Below are positions 1 to 8,243 of a stretch of 64,000 nucleotides of DNA, piece by piece. The notes beneath the pieces were generated by a model, which saw only the letters and a program-made list of their open reading frames with translations, was not told the origin of the DNA and searched no databases. The stretch is taken from positions 124,001-188,000 of the forward strand of contig NZ_MOBR01000043.1 in NCBI RefSeq assembly GCF_003732705.1, read 5' to 3'. How positions within the stretch are numbered: position 1 is the stretch's first letter; each line of letters begins with the position of its first letter. Made by a program: the position numbers and the translations under genes. The stretch is from Pseudomonas frederiksbergensis (lineage in GTDB: Bacteria; Pseudomonadota; Gammaproteobacteria; Pseudomonadales; Pseudomonadaceae).

Positions 1-10
1 CTAAAGAGCC

Positions 11-34
11 CTGTGGGGGCGAGCCTGCTCGCGA
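11..34. repeat. single REP palindrome
   Basis: A lone copy of the REP core (GCGAGCCTGCTCGCG) lies at the left window edge, upstream of the LysR gene. Its partner, if any, would be outside the window. Confidence 0.7.
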
Positions 35-122
35 ACGCGGACTGGCAGTTAGTTACATTTAGCATCAATTGGTTACACTCATAGGATAAGCTGATCAATC
101 ACCCGTCCCACGAGCGCGCCCG

Positions 123-1037
123 ATGGCCATCAATTTCGACCTGAACGATCTGCAAGCCTTTCGCGCCGTGGTCGAGCAGGGCAGCTTTCGCAAGGCCGCC
201 GACACGGTGCGCATCTCCCAGCCCGCCCTGAGCCGGCGCATCGAAAAGCTCGAAGACGCCCTCGGTGTAAAACTCTTCGAACGCACCACCCGCAAAGTCA
301 GCCTGACCCAGGCCGGACGCGGTTTCATTCCCAGCGTCGAACGCCTGCTCGACGATCTGGACGTGGCGTTGCTCGGCATCAGCGAAGTCGCCTCGACCCG
401 ACTAGGCCATGTCACCGTCGCCTGCGTGCCGTCGGCGGCGTACTACTTCATGCCGCGAGTGATCGCGCACTATCACCGGCAATTTCCTCGGATCAAGGTC
501 AAGGTGTTGGATTCCAGCGCTCACGATGTCCTCAGCGCTGTGGTCAACGGCGAGGCGGATTTCGGTCTGAGTTTCATGGGCACCCTCGAAGCCGAGGTCG
601 ACTTTGAACCCTTGGTGCAGGAAGGTTACGTGGTGGCCTGTCGCCGCGATCACCCGTTGGCCGGGCGTAGCAGCGTGACCTGGGATGAGTTTTACCAGCA
701 GGACTACATCTCGCTCGACAAGACCTCGGGTAATCGCTTCTTGCTGGATCAAGCGCTGGCCGGCGTGGTGCCGCAACGGCCAAGTATCTGCGAAACCCGT
801 CACGTCACGACGATGATCGGGTTGGTGGAGGCCGGGCTGGGCGTGGCGGCAGTGCCGTTGATGGCGATGCCGGCGCAAGATCACCCGATTCTGACCCGAG
901 TGCCACTGACCGATCCGCAAGTGATGCGCAGTGTCGGGCTGATCAAGCGCCGGGGTCGCACCTTGACCCCGGCAGCCCTGGAACTGGAGCGGCTGGTGGT
1001 GGAAATGAAAGTCCAGCCGCCGACGGTCAACGGCTGA
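123..1037 (+). CDS. LysR-family transcriptional regulator
   Basis: A 304-residue protein of the usual LysR length. The N-terminal winged helix-turn-helix spans about residues 5-65 (LQAFRAVVEQGSFRKAA then SQPALSRRIEKLE), followed by a periplasmic-binding-protein-like effector domain from about residue 90. No strong ribosome site precedes the ATG, but the HTH begins within ten residues, so the start is secure. Its 3' end overlaps by 11 bp the end of a convergent gene for an orphan binding protein, and an MFS transporter follows that gene. It may control these, but no operator was identified and the ligand is unknown. Confidence 0.9.
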   Translation: MAINFDLNDLQAFRAVVEQGSFRKAADTVRISQPALSRRIEKLEDALGVKLFERTTRKVSLTQAGRGFIPSVERLLDDLDVALLGISEVASTRLGHVTVACVPSAAYYFMPRVIAHYHRQFPRIKVKVLDSSAHDVLSAVVNGEADFGLSFMGTLEAEVDFEPLVQEGYVVACRRDHPLAGRSSVTWDEFYQQDYISLDKTSGNRFLLDQALAGVVPQRPSICETRHVTTMIGLVEAGLGVAAVPLMAMPAQDHPILTRVPLTDPQVMRSVGLIKRRGRTLTPAALELERLVVEMKVQPPTVNG

Positions 1038-1797
1038 CCGAGTCCAGCCCTGTGGCTTGCACCTGTGGCTGAACGGCCGGGGAGGCCAGGTAAGTCAGCA
1101 ACGCCCTGGCCTCGGCCGGGTGTTGCGCGCCTATCGGGATGCCCGCAGCGAACCGCGTCACCGACTGCACCGACTCGGGAATTTTCGCGACGAAGCTCAC
1201 CCCAGGCACCGGAAGCAACTCGCTGACCTGCTGGAAGCCCAGTTGATAGTCGCCCGTGGCAACCACCGAGCCCACGGGGATTTTCGGGATCATCTTCGAC
1301 TTCGGCTTGAGCTGGTCTTCGATGCCCAAGCGCTTGAACAACTGCTGCTCGATGTACACGCCGCTGGCGCTGTCGGAGTAGGCCACCGACTGCGCGCCAA
1401 GCAAGGTCTTTTTCAAACCCTCCACCGAGCTGATGTCGGGTTTCGTTGCGCCTTCGCGCACCACCAGGCCGATCCGTGAATCCGCCAGTTCCACCCGTGA
1501 AGCGGGGTCTACTTTGCCTTGTTTGATCAGGTCGTCGAGGGCATAGCCGACCATGATCACCACGTCGGCTTTTTCACCGTTGGCCAAGCGATTGGGGATC
1601 GCTTCCGGCGCCTTGCCCATCGACGGGCCGAGGGCGGTGCTCAGGGTGTTGCCAGTGGCTGCGGCGAATTCAGGGCCGAGGATTTTATAGGCCGCAGTGA
1701 AGCCACCGGAGGTCATCACGCGAATTTCTTCGGCCTGGGCGAAGGTGCTCAAACTCGCGATGAGAACCAGCGCGGCATAGTTGAAAAGCTTTTTCAT
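1027..1797 (-). CDS. ModA-like periplasmic substrate-binding protein (orphan)
   Basis: A 256-residue protein with a clear signal peptide (MKKLFNYAALVLIASLSTFA, cleavage near AQA-EE). The mature part begins EIRVMTSGGFTAAYK and contains NGEKADVVIMVGYALDDL, the two-lobed fold seen in the ModA/molybdate group of type 2 binding proteins. No ModB permease or ModC ATPase is nearby, so the molybdate label common for this family is not supported; it may bind another anion or an organic acid. It lies 27 bp downstream of the MFS gene on the same strand, so the two are probably co-transcribed. Confidence 0.75.
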   Translation of the reverse strand: MKKLFNYAALVLIASLSTFAQAEEIRVMTSGGFTAAYKILGPEFAAATGNTLSTALGPSMGKAPEAIPNRLANGEKADVVIMVGYALDDLIKQGKVDPASRVELADSRIGLVVREGATKPDISSVEGLKKTLLGAQSVAYSDSASGVYIEQQLFKRLGIEDQLKPKSKMIPKIPVGSVVATGDYQLGFQQVSELLPVPGVSFVAKIPESVQSVTRFAAGIPIGAQHPAEARALLTYLASPAVQPQVQATGLDSVSR

Positions 1798-1824
1798 CGA
1801 ATAGGTCTCGCAGTCAAAGGTCGG

Positions 1825-3117
1825 TCACGAAAGGGCCGGTTGCAGGCGGCCGGTTGAGCGGCGATACAGAAACAGCGTCGCGCACAGGGCACAGAGCGCC
1901 GCGAAACTCATCCAGTAACCGGGTGCAGCCTTGTCGCCGGTGTACTGGATCAGGAAGGTCGACATCGCCGGGGTAAAACCACCAAACACCGCCGTCGCCA
2001 AGCTGTACGCCAGGGAGAACCCGGCGACCCGCACTTCCACCGGCATGATCTCGGTGAGTGCGGCGACCATCGCGCCGTTGTACAAGCCATAGATGAACGA
2101 CAGCCACAGCAACACCAGCAGCATGTTGATAAAACTCGGCGCGTTGACCAGATAAGTCAGCGCCGGATACGCCGTGGCCAGGGTCAGCAACGCCATGGCA
2201 ATCAACACCGGACGGCGGCCGATGCGATCGGACAAGGCACCGCCAATCGGCAGCCAGAAGAAATTGGAAACGCCGACCAGTAGCGTGACCAGCAACGCAT
2301 CGGAAGTGCTCAGGTGCAGCACGGTTTTACCGAAGGTCGGCGCGTACACGGTGATCAGGTAAAACGCGGTGGTGGTCAGGGCGACCATCATCATTCCGGC
2401 GAACACGATCACCCAGTTCTGTGCCAGGGTGCGGAACACATCGCCCATGCTCGGACGGTGTTTGCGCGCGGCGAACTCGGCGGTTTCTTCCAGGTTACGG
2501 CGCAGGAAGAAGATAAACGGCACGATCATGCAACCGACGAAAAACGGAATCCGCCAGCCCCAATCGGCAATCATTGCCGGCGCCATCCATTGGTTCAGGC
2601 CATAGCCCAGCGCTGCTGCGACGATGATCGCCACTTGCTGGCTGGCCGACTGCCAACTGGTGAAAAAGCCTTTGTTGCCCGGCGTGGCGATCTCCGAGAG
2701 ATACACCGAGACACCGCCCATTTCCGCACCGGCCGAGAAGCCTTGAAGCAAGCGGCCGATCAACACGATGGCGGGGGCGAACAGGCCAATGGTTTCGTAA
2801 CCGGGCACCAGAACGATAAGAATCGTGCCGCTGGCCATGATCGACAGCGTGACGATCAGCCCTTTGCGCCGGCCCACATCATCGATGTACGCGCCCAGTA
2901 CCACGGCGCCCAGCGGACGCATCAAGAACCCGGCGCCGAACACCGCGAAGGTCATCATCAGGGAGGCGAATTCGCTGCTGGCCGGGAAGAAAACGGCAGC
3001 GATTTGTGTGGCATAGAAGCCGAAAAGGAAGAAGTCGAACTGTTCCAGGAAGTTACCCGAGGTCACCCGGAAAATCGCACTGGCCCGGGAACGCCCGGAG
3101 GGAAGTGATGCTGTCAT
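1825..3117 (-). CDS. MFS transporter, metabolite:H+ symporter (MHS) type
   Basis: A roughly 430-residue, 12-helix major facilitator. Family motifs include GNFLEQFDFFLFGFYA in helix 1, the loop 2-3 motif DDVGRRKGL, and RLLQGFSAGAEMGG in helix 4, typical of the citrate/alpha-ketoglutarate/proline-betaine symporters. I start it at the ATG at 3117, which has GGAG nine bases upstream, rather than at an in-frame start 17 codons earlier. It is the first gene of a likely pair with the ModA-like protein. The substrate is probably a di- or tricarboxylate or related acid, but it cannot be read from sequence. Confidence 0.85.
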   Translation of the reverse strand: MTASLPSGRSRASAIFRVTSGNFLEQFDFFLFGFYATQIAAVFFPASSEFASLMMTFAVFGAGFLMRPLGAVVLGAYIDDVGRRKGLIVTLSIMASGTILIVLVPGYETIGLFAPAIVLIGRLLQGFSAGAEMGGVSVYLSEIATPGNKGFFTSWQSASQQVAIIVAAALGYGLNQWMAPAMIADWGWRIPFFVGCMIVPFIFFLRRNLEETAEFAARKHRPSMGDVFRTLAQNWVIVFAGMMMVALTTTAFYLITVYAPTFGKTVLHLSTSDALLVTLLVGVSNFFWLPIGGALSDRIGRRPVLIAMALLTLATAYPALTYLVNAPSFINMLLVLLWLSFIYGLYNGAMVAALTEIMPVEVRVAGFSLAYSLATAVFGGFTPAMSTFLIQYTGDKAAPGYWMSFAALCALCATLFLYRRSTGRLQPALS

Positions 3118-3274
3118 TGACCTGTACTCCACCGCTTTTATGACGTGCGCCGCGTGGGGGCTGCGCACGGTTCTTATTGGGGCGGATAGTGGGGCAGGGG
3201 CATCGATATGTTAATTGCATTGTCGGCATGCATTGATGCGTGGGGTGGATCAATGTGCTTGGGGATTGATATTG

Positions 3275-3783
3275 CCTGACACACCGCCATCGCGAGCAAG
3301 CTCGCTCCCACAGGGTTCTCTGGTGGATGCAAAACTTGGGTACAACCGAAATCCCATGTGGGGGCGAGCCTGCTCGCGAAGAGGCCATCCAATTCAGCAT
3401 CGATGTCGCCAGACACACCGCCATCGCGAGCAAGCTCGCTCCCACAGGGTTCTCTGGTGGATGCAAAACTTGGGTACAACCGAAATCCCATGTGGGAGCG
3501 AGCCTGCTCGCGAAGAGGCCATCCGATTCAGCATCGATGTCGCCAGACACACCGCTTTCGCGAGCAAGCTCGCTCCCACAGGGTTCTCTGGTGGATGAAA
3601 AACCTGGGTACAACCGAAATCCCATGTGGGAGCGGGCTTGCTCGCGAAGAGGCCATCCGATTCAGCATCGATGTCGCCAGACACATCGCTTTAGCGAGCA
3701 AGCTCGCTCCCACAGGGTTCTCTGGTGAACGCAAAATCTGGGCATACCGAGATCCATTGTGGGAGCGAGCTTGCTCGCGATGG
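3275..3783. repeat. tandem array of REP doublets, 134-bp period
   Basis: The 690 bp between the MFS gene and the DJ-1 gene hold no gene. Instead a unit of exactly 134 bp recurs: the sequence CTCGCTCCCACAGGGTTCTC begins at 3301, 3435, 3569 and 3703. Each unit carries two REP cores in opposite orientation (GCGAGCAAGCTCGCTCCC and GGGAGCGAGCCTGCTCGC), with a nearly identical linker; the last linker is more diverged. The open frames running through this region are made of repeat sequence and are not genes. Confidence 0.92.
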
Positions 3784-3806
3784 CGCTCGAACAGTCAACC
3801 CATCCG

Positions 3807-4412
3807 TCAGATGTACGCCTCGATATGCGCCATCCCCCGAGCCACATATTCGTCTTTCTCACCCACCGGCGCGAAGTAGTGCAGCACCTCCCGCGCCGCT
3901 TCAACGCCCTTGAGCCGCGCCAAAAACCACGCCGACAAGTATTGCGATGAGAAGCAACCACCCGCCGTGGCAATGTTGCCGTTGGCGTAAAACGCCTGAT
4001 TGACGATATTGACCCCAGCCGCCTGCACCCAAGGCTTGCTCGTGGTGTCAGTGCACGCCGGGGCATCACCGAGCAGGCCGAGTTTGGCCAGCAAAAACGT
4101 GCCGGAGCATTGCGCCCCCAGCAATTGCCGCGCCGGGTCGAATTTGAGTTGAGCCATGATCGTCGGATCGTCGGCCACGTCGCGAGTCTTCCTGCCGCTA
4201 CCGAACAGCACCGCATCGGCGCCACAGGCTTGCTGCAGATTGATGTGCGAATCGATGGTCAAGCCGTTCATCGACGTCACCCGAGGCGTCGGCGACGCGA
4301 TGCTCACCTGCCAGCCCTGGTCCCCCAGCAGCGAAATCCGGCTGAGCATCCCATAGGCGATCAGCGAATCCAGTTCGTTGAAGCCGTCGAAGGTCAGAAT
4401 GGCGATGTGCAT
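3807..4412 (-). CDS. DJ-1/PfpI family protein
   Basis: A 201-residue single-domain protein of the class I glutamine amidotransferase-like DJ-1/PfpI superfamily. The first strand is MHIAILTFDGFNELD, and the nucleophile elbow is GAQCSGTFLLAK with the reactive Cys at about residue 103. TAGGCFSSQYLSAWFLAR near the C-terminus is typical of the isonitrile hydratase/ThiJ-like branch. It is monocistronic, bounded by the REP array downstream and an RcnB-like gene transcribed away upstream. The substrate is unknown; glyoxalase, isonitrile hydratase and protease labels are all used in this family. Confidence 0.8.
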   Translation of the reverse strand: MHIAILTFDGFNELDSLIAYGMLSRISLLGDQGWQVSIASPTPRVTSMNGLTIDSHINLQQACGADAVLFGSGRKTRDVADDPTIMAQLKFDPARQLLGAQCSGTFLLAKLGLLGDAPACTDTTSKPWVQAAGVNIVNQAFYANGNIATAGGCFSSQYLSAWFLARLKGVEAAREVLHYFAPVGEKDEYVARGMAHIEAYI

Positions 4413-4561
4413 GGCGAATCCCGCTGGTTTTTTCGCAGACTACGCCGACCCGGCGCGACACCTCCGGTACAGTCGGTCGCAGAATCATCGCTACAGTAAG
4501 GAATGATTCGCCACCCGCGCAGTCGGAACTCAGTAGTTACGACATCCCAAGAGGTTCACCG

Positions 4562-4870
4562 ATGAACAGCAAAACCCTTATCGCCAGCCTCGCCCTTGTC
4601 GCCGGCATCGCCGCAATCAGCCCCGTCGTCCAAGCCGCCGAAACAGCGCAGAAAACCGTCCAGCCCGGCGCCAACAACGCCCGCAGCCTGGTGAAAGGCG
4701 ACCGCGCGCCGGAGGTTTATCAACGCAGTGAAAAGGCTGTGAAGAACTGGAAGGCGAGAGGTCTGAAGGCCCCGGAGTCTGACGCGCAGTGGGTGCAAAT
4801 CAATGACAAGTACATGATGGTGTTGATTACCAGCGGCACGATTGTGGATGTCACGCCGGTGGAGCGTTGA
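4562..4870 (+). CDS. RcnB-family periplasmic protein
   Basis: A 102-residue protein with a signal peptide (MNSKTLIASLALVAGIAAIS, cleavage near VQA-AE). The mature domain has the RcnB pattern: a basic linker GDRAPEVYQRSEKAVKNWKARGLK, then WVQINDKYMMVLITSGTIVDV, a short two-strand fold. AGAGG lies just upstream of the ATG. In E. coli RcnB modulates Ni/Co export periplasmically, and a dmeRF module lies 2 kb away, but they are not in one operon. Many pseudomonads carry several RcnB-like proteins of unknown role, so I keep the family name only. Confidence 0.75.
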   Translation: MNSKTLIASLALVAGIAAISPVVQAAETAQKTVQPGANNARSLVKGDRAPEVYQRSEKAVKNWKARGLKAPESDAQWVQINDKYMMVLITSGTIVDVTPVER

Positions 4871-4906
4871 GTCGTAGAGCTGGTTTCCTGGAACGCGCTC
4901 GGGGAG

Positions 4907-5980
4907 TTACTCGCTATGAACGCGCGCCGGGCTAGTGGTCCCCAACCGATACTGATTATTCCCACTGCGCTTGGCCTCATACATCGCCAGATCCGCGATA
5001 TGAATCAACCGATCCATGCTCGGCGCATGATCCGGGAACACCGCCACCCCAAGGCTGGTGCCAATGTGCCGCTGATCATTGCCAATCGTGACCGGCGGTG
5101 AGAGCTCGACGAAGATTTTCTGGCAGATACTGCGTGCTTCGTCCTGCAGGTTGATGCCTGGAGGCAAGCCTTGCAGGATCACCACGAATTCGTCGCCGCC
5201 AATCCGGGCGACGGTGTCGGTTGAGCGCAGGATGCGCTTGAGTCGTGTGGCCGTGGTGACCAGCACCCGGTCGCCAGCCGCATGACCGTAATGGTCGTTG
5301 ATCGCCTTGAAACCATTGAGGTCGACAAACACCAACGCCACTCTGGTTGCACTGACCCGCGCCTGCTCAAGCGCCTCGGACAGGCGTTCTTCCAGCACCA
5401 GGCGATTGGGCAGGCCGGTCAGCGGGTCGTAGTGGGCCAGGTGTTGCAGGTAACTGGCGGAGGCTTTTTCTTCGGTGATGTCGCGTACCACGCCCATCAT
5501 TTTGATCGTGGTGTCGTGGTCGTTCTTCACCACATTGCCGGTCTCGCGCAACCAGCGCAGGGTGCCGTCGGGCCAGACCACGCGGTATTCCTCGTCATGG
5601 TTCTCGCCGGTTTCCAGGCAACGCAACTCACCGGCGCGGACCTTGGCCCGGTCGTCCGGGTGTACGCAGGAACAGAACAAGGCGTAGGAGGGCGTGACTT
5701 CGCCGATCTTGAACCCGAACATGCCGTAGATCGCCTCCGACCAATAGAGCTTGTCGGTGTCCACATCCCAGTCCCATGTACCGATGCGAGCGAAATACTG
5801 ACTGCGCTTGAAGCGCTCGGCGTCACCGTCCAGGTGAATGTTTTGTCCTTTGGACAGACTGGCAATCAGCGCGCGGCATTCGGTGAGCTGCTGTTGCAGG
5901 GAATACTGGCGACAGAGCAGCGCGACCAGCAGGGCAAGCATCACGGAGCCAATGACAGCGCTGATCCAGAGGAAACTCAT
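4907..5980 (-). CDS. membrane-anchored PAS-GGDEF diguanylate cyclase
   Basis: A 357-residue protein. One N-terminal transmembrane segment (about residues 4-22) is followed by a PAS/PAC domain (about 60-175, containing RIGTWDWDVDTDKLYW and a PAC segment) and a GGDEF domain (about 185-345). The active-site loop is intact GGDEF, and the RSTD five residues before it fits the RxxD product-inhibition site. The segment DPLTGLPNRL opens the catalytic domain. There is no EAL domain. It should make c-di-GMP from two GTP at the inner membrane in response to a signal sensed by the PAS domain. It is transcribed alone. Confidence 0.9.
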   Translation of the reverse strand: MSFLWISAVIGSVMLALLVALLCRQYSLQQQLTECRALIASLSKGQNIHLDGDAERFKRSQYFARIGTWDWDVDTDKLYWSEAIYGMFGFKIGEVTPSYALFCSCVHPDDRAKVRAGELRCLETGENHDEEYRVVWPDGTLRWLRETGNVVKNDHDTTIKMMGVVRDITEEKASASYLQHLAHYDPLTGLPNRLVLEERLSEALEQARVSATRVALVFVDLNGFKAINDHYGHAAGDRVLVTTATRLKRILRSTDTVARIGGDEFVVILQGLPPGINLQDEARSICQKIFVELSPPVTIGNDQRHIGTSLGVAVFPDHAPSMDRLIHIADLAMYEAKRSGNNQYRLGTTSPARVHSE

Positions 5981-6153
5981 TCAGGGATGGCCGTCATGGC
6001 GTATTTAACCGTCGGGGTAATGCTGCTTATCTTAGTTCACGCTTACGACCGGAAACAGAGCTAAACCGCGCCGAACGGTTGCCAATGGCTCGCAATTCTG
6101 GGAAAACGACGCCCATGAGCCCTTGCGGGGGAGTGAACAGACGAGTGCATGTA

Positions 6154-6492
6154 ATGAATGATGAGCTTCAGGTAATCGACCTTGAACCGGGTGACGGTAA
6201 AGCCGCGGTCAAAGGCGCGTTGATCACTACTCAATATCGCGGGTGGCTGGAGGACGGCACCGAGTTCGATTCTTCCTACAGCCGAGGGAAGCCTTTTCAG
6301 TGCGTGATCGGGACTGGCCGGGTCATTAAAGGCTGGGATCAAGGAATCATGGGCATGCAGGTGGGTGGCAAGCGCAAGCTATTGGTGCCGGCGCACCTGG
6401 CGTATGGCGAGCGGACGATGGGCGCGATTGCGCCGAATTCGAATTTGATCTTTGAGATTGAGTTGTTGGAAGTGCTGACGCGGGATGATTGA
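6154..6492 (+). CDS. FKBP-type peptidyl-prolyl cis-trans isomerase
   Basis: A 112-residue single FKBP domain. Active-site elements are visible: GTEFDSSYSRGKPFQ, IGTGRVIKGWDQGI, and LAYGERTMGAIAPNSNLIFEIELL. No signal peptide, so probably cytoplasmic. I choose the ATG at 6154 (MNDELQV) because the FKBP fold starts a few residues later; the frame is open upstream to an ATG at 6079, but those extra 25 residues do not look like conserved protein. The ribosome site is weak at either start. It is a stand-alone gene. Confidence 0.88.
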   Translation: MNDELQVIDLEPGDGKAAVKGALITTQYRGWLEDGTEFDSSYSRGKPFQCVIGTGRVIKGWDQGIMGMQVGGKRKLLVPAHLAYGERTMGAIAPNSNLIFEIELLEVLTRDD

Positions 6493-6560
6493 TTGCTCGC
6501 ATGAGGTTTAAACGACGAACCCCGTCGTTATATCCCGAATCATGCGTTGTTTGTCAGGCC

Positions 6561-6640
6561 GTCTTCGCGAGCAGGCTCGCTCCCAAATTGGGTCGGCGTG
6601 AACACAAGTCCCTTGTGGGAGCGGGCTTGCTCGCGAAGAA
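6561..6640. repeat. REP doublet (REPIN)
   Basis: Two inverted REP cores (TCGCGAGCAGGCTCGCTCCC near 6565 and GGGAGCGGGCTTGCTCGCGA near 6617) separated by about 30 bp, in the gap between the FKBP gene and dmeR. Confidence 0.85.
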
Positions 6641-6720
6641 CGATCACGCGGTCCACCTGAAGAAACCTGAAGCCACTCCTTGCTACCTCGGACACTATCA
6701 GCGACGATGCTCGCCATATA

Positions 6721-6737
6721 GGGGTAGGGGGTATAGG
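6721..6737 (+). promoter_or_regulatory. candidate DmeR (RcnR/CsoR-type) operator overlapping the ribosome site
   Basis: Two G tracts, GGGG at 6721-6724 and GGGGG at 6727-6731, sit in an AT-rich frame ending just before the dmeR ATG at 6739 (TAGGGGGTATAGG). RcnR-type repressors recognise short G/C tracts flanked by AT-rich sequence. The position, inside the leader and over the Shine-Dalgarno region, fits autorepression of a dmeR-dmeF operon. Confidence 0.6.
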
Positions 6738-6738
6738 T

Positions 6739-7014
6739 ATGTCGCACATTCACGAACACAAAGACGATCTGCTCAACCGCGTCCGGCGCATTGCCGGGCA
6801 GGTGCAAGCGGTGGAAAAGGCCCTGGAATCCGACGCTGATTGCGCCAAGACTTTGCACTTGGTCGCGGCGATCCGGGGCGCAGTCAATGGTTTGATGGAT
6901 CAGTTCATCGACGCCCACGCCCGTGAGCACGTGGCCCATCCCGACCTCAGCAACGAACAACGCGCCCAAGGCGTGGAAGAGTTGCTGCAAGCCATCCGCC
7001 GTTATTCCAAGTAG
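6739..7014 (+). CDS. dmeR: Co/Ni-sensing repressor of the RcnR/CsoR family
   Basis: A 91-residue all-helical DUF156 repressor. Its metal-site fingerprint is His3, Cys35, His60 and His64, the same four positions used by E. coli RcnR for Ni(II)/Co(II), and unlike the Cys-His-Cys of CsoR or the formaldehyde sensor FrmR. The family core LLNRVRRIAGQVQAVEKAL is present. Ten bases after its stop begins a cation diffusion facilitator with a His-rich loop, so the pair matches the dmeR-dmeF operon of rhizobia and agrobacteria. It should release DNA on binding Co or Ni and permit export. Confidence 0.88.
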   Translation: MSHIHEHKDDLLNRVRRIAGQVQAVEKALESDADCAKTLHLVAAIRGAVNGLMDQFIDAHAREHVAHPDLSNEQRAQGVEELLQAIRRYSK

Positions 7015-7024
7015 ACCGAACACC

Positions 7025-7951
7025 ATGACACTGACACCCCAGGCTTCATCCTTTGCCCACGACCACATGTTCCTCGGCGCTTCCCATGATGAAAATGGCC
7101 GCCGCACGTTATGGGTGGTGGCGCTGACCTTCGTGATGATGATCGGCGAAATTGCCGCCGGTTACGTGACCGGTTCCATGGCGCTGCTGGCCGACGGTTT
7201 TCACATGGCGACCCACGCCGTGGCCCTGGGAATCGCGGCGGCGGCCTACGGGTTTGCCCGACGCCACGCCAATAATGAGCGATTCAGTTTCGGCACTGGC
7301 AAGGTCGGTGATCTGGCCGGGTTTGCCTCGGCCATGGTGCTGGGGCTGGTGTCGCTCGGGATTGCCGGCGAGTCGATTCTGCGGCTGTTCCAGCCGACCA
7401 CCGTGGCCTTCACCGAAGCCACGATCATTGCCGTGGTGGGGTTGGCGGTGAACATCGTCAGCGCCTTCCTACTGGCGGGCAATCATGGGCATCACGGGCA
7501 TGATCACGGCCACAGCCACGACCATGCTCATCATCACGACAACAATCTGCGTTCAGCCTATGTCCACGTACTGGCCGATGCGTTGACCTCAATCCTCGCC
7601 ATCGCCGCGTTGCTGGCCGGTCGCTATCTGGGGTGGGTCTGGCTCGACCCGGTGATGGGCATCGTCGGCGCCGTCGTCATCGCGAAATGGGCCTATGGCC
7701 TGATGCGCGACAGTGCCGCCGTGTTGCTCGACACCACGGACGAACACGTGGCCGAAGAAATCCGCGAGCTGCTGGAAACCCCCGGCGACGTGACCATCAG
7801 CGACCTGCACGTCTGGCAGGTCGGCCCCGACGCCCGGGCGGCGATCGTCAGCGTAGTAGCAGCGGCCAACGTGACCGCCGACGCCATCCGCGAGCGTCTG
7901 GCGCCGGTGCACGAGTTGTCTCACCTGACAGTGGAACACCGCACTGCGTAA
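7025..7951 (+). CDS. dmeF: cation diffusion facilitator, Co/Ni exporter
   Basis: A 308-residue CDF transporter. Six transmembrane helices are expected; helix 2 carries LLADGFHMATHAVAL and helix 5 VHVLADALTS, the paired His/Asp transport sites. Between helices 4 and 5 lies a His-rich cytoplasmic loop (NHGHHGHDHGHSHDHAHHHD), which is the DmeF hallmark. A cytoplasmic C-terminal domain follows (DLHVWQVGPDARAAI). The start at 7025 gives MTLTPQASSFAHDH; the frame is open further upstream only through dmeR. It should export Co(II)/Ni(II) by proton antiport under DmeR control. Confidence 0.92.
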   Translation: MTLTPQASSFAHDHMFLGASHDENGRRTLWVVALTFVMMIGEIAAGYVTGSMALLADGFHMATHAVALGIAAAAYGFARRHANNERFSFGTGKVGDLAGFASAMVLGLVSLGIAGESILRLFQPTTVAFTEATIIAVVGLAVNIVSAFLLAGNHGHHGHDHGHSHDHAHHHDNNLRSAYVHVLADALTSILAIAALLAGRYLGWVWLDPVMGIVGAVVIAKWAYGLMRDSAAVLLDTTDEHVAEEIRELLETPGDVTISDLHVWQVGPDARAAIVSVVAAANVTADAIRERLAPVHELSHLTVEHRTA

Positions 7952-8082
7952 GCAATCAGGCTTGAGCCGACGAGTCAGGTGAACATCGCAATGTCATCAA
8001 GTGTGTCGGCAACGGTTGCTTCAAGTGTGGGGAATGTCTTCTTCGCTGTATTTCACACCTGTAAAGGATGTCCCCGGTTTCT

Positions 8083-8229
8083 ACCCGAGCAAGCCCGCTC
8101 CCACAGGGGATTGGCGGTAGTAGCAAGATTTTCGACCCACACTGGACACTGTGGGAGCGGGCTTGCTCGCGAAGAGGTCGGCACATCCAGCATGGATATC
8201 GATTGACACTCCGCCATCGCGAGCAAGGG
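8083..8229. repeat. REP doublet plus a truncated REP
   Basis: Inverted REP cores at about 8085-8106 and 8150-8173, then a cut-off REP start (CATCGCGAGCAAGGG) at about 8215-8229 directly before the end of the P450 gene. The 292-bp gap after dmeF holds nothing else. Confidence 0.8.
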
Positions 8230-8243
8230 TTTTGTGTCGGTCG

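Noticed and set aside
3275..3783. Regularly spaced direct repeats that might be a CRISPR array
   Set aside because: The whole 134-bp unit repeats, so there are no unique spacers, and each unit is two inverted REP cores. No cas genes nearby.
3215..3879. Several overlapping open frames within the REP array
   Set aside because: They consist of translated REP sequence with internal periodicity and no start signal.
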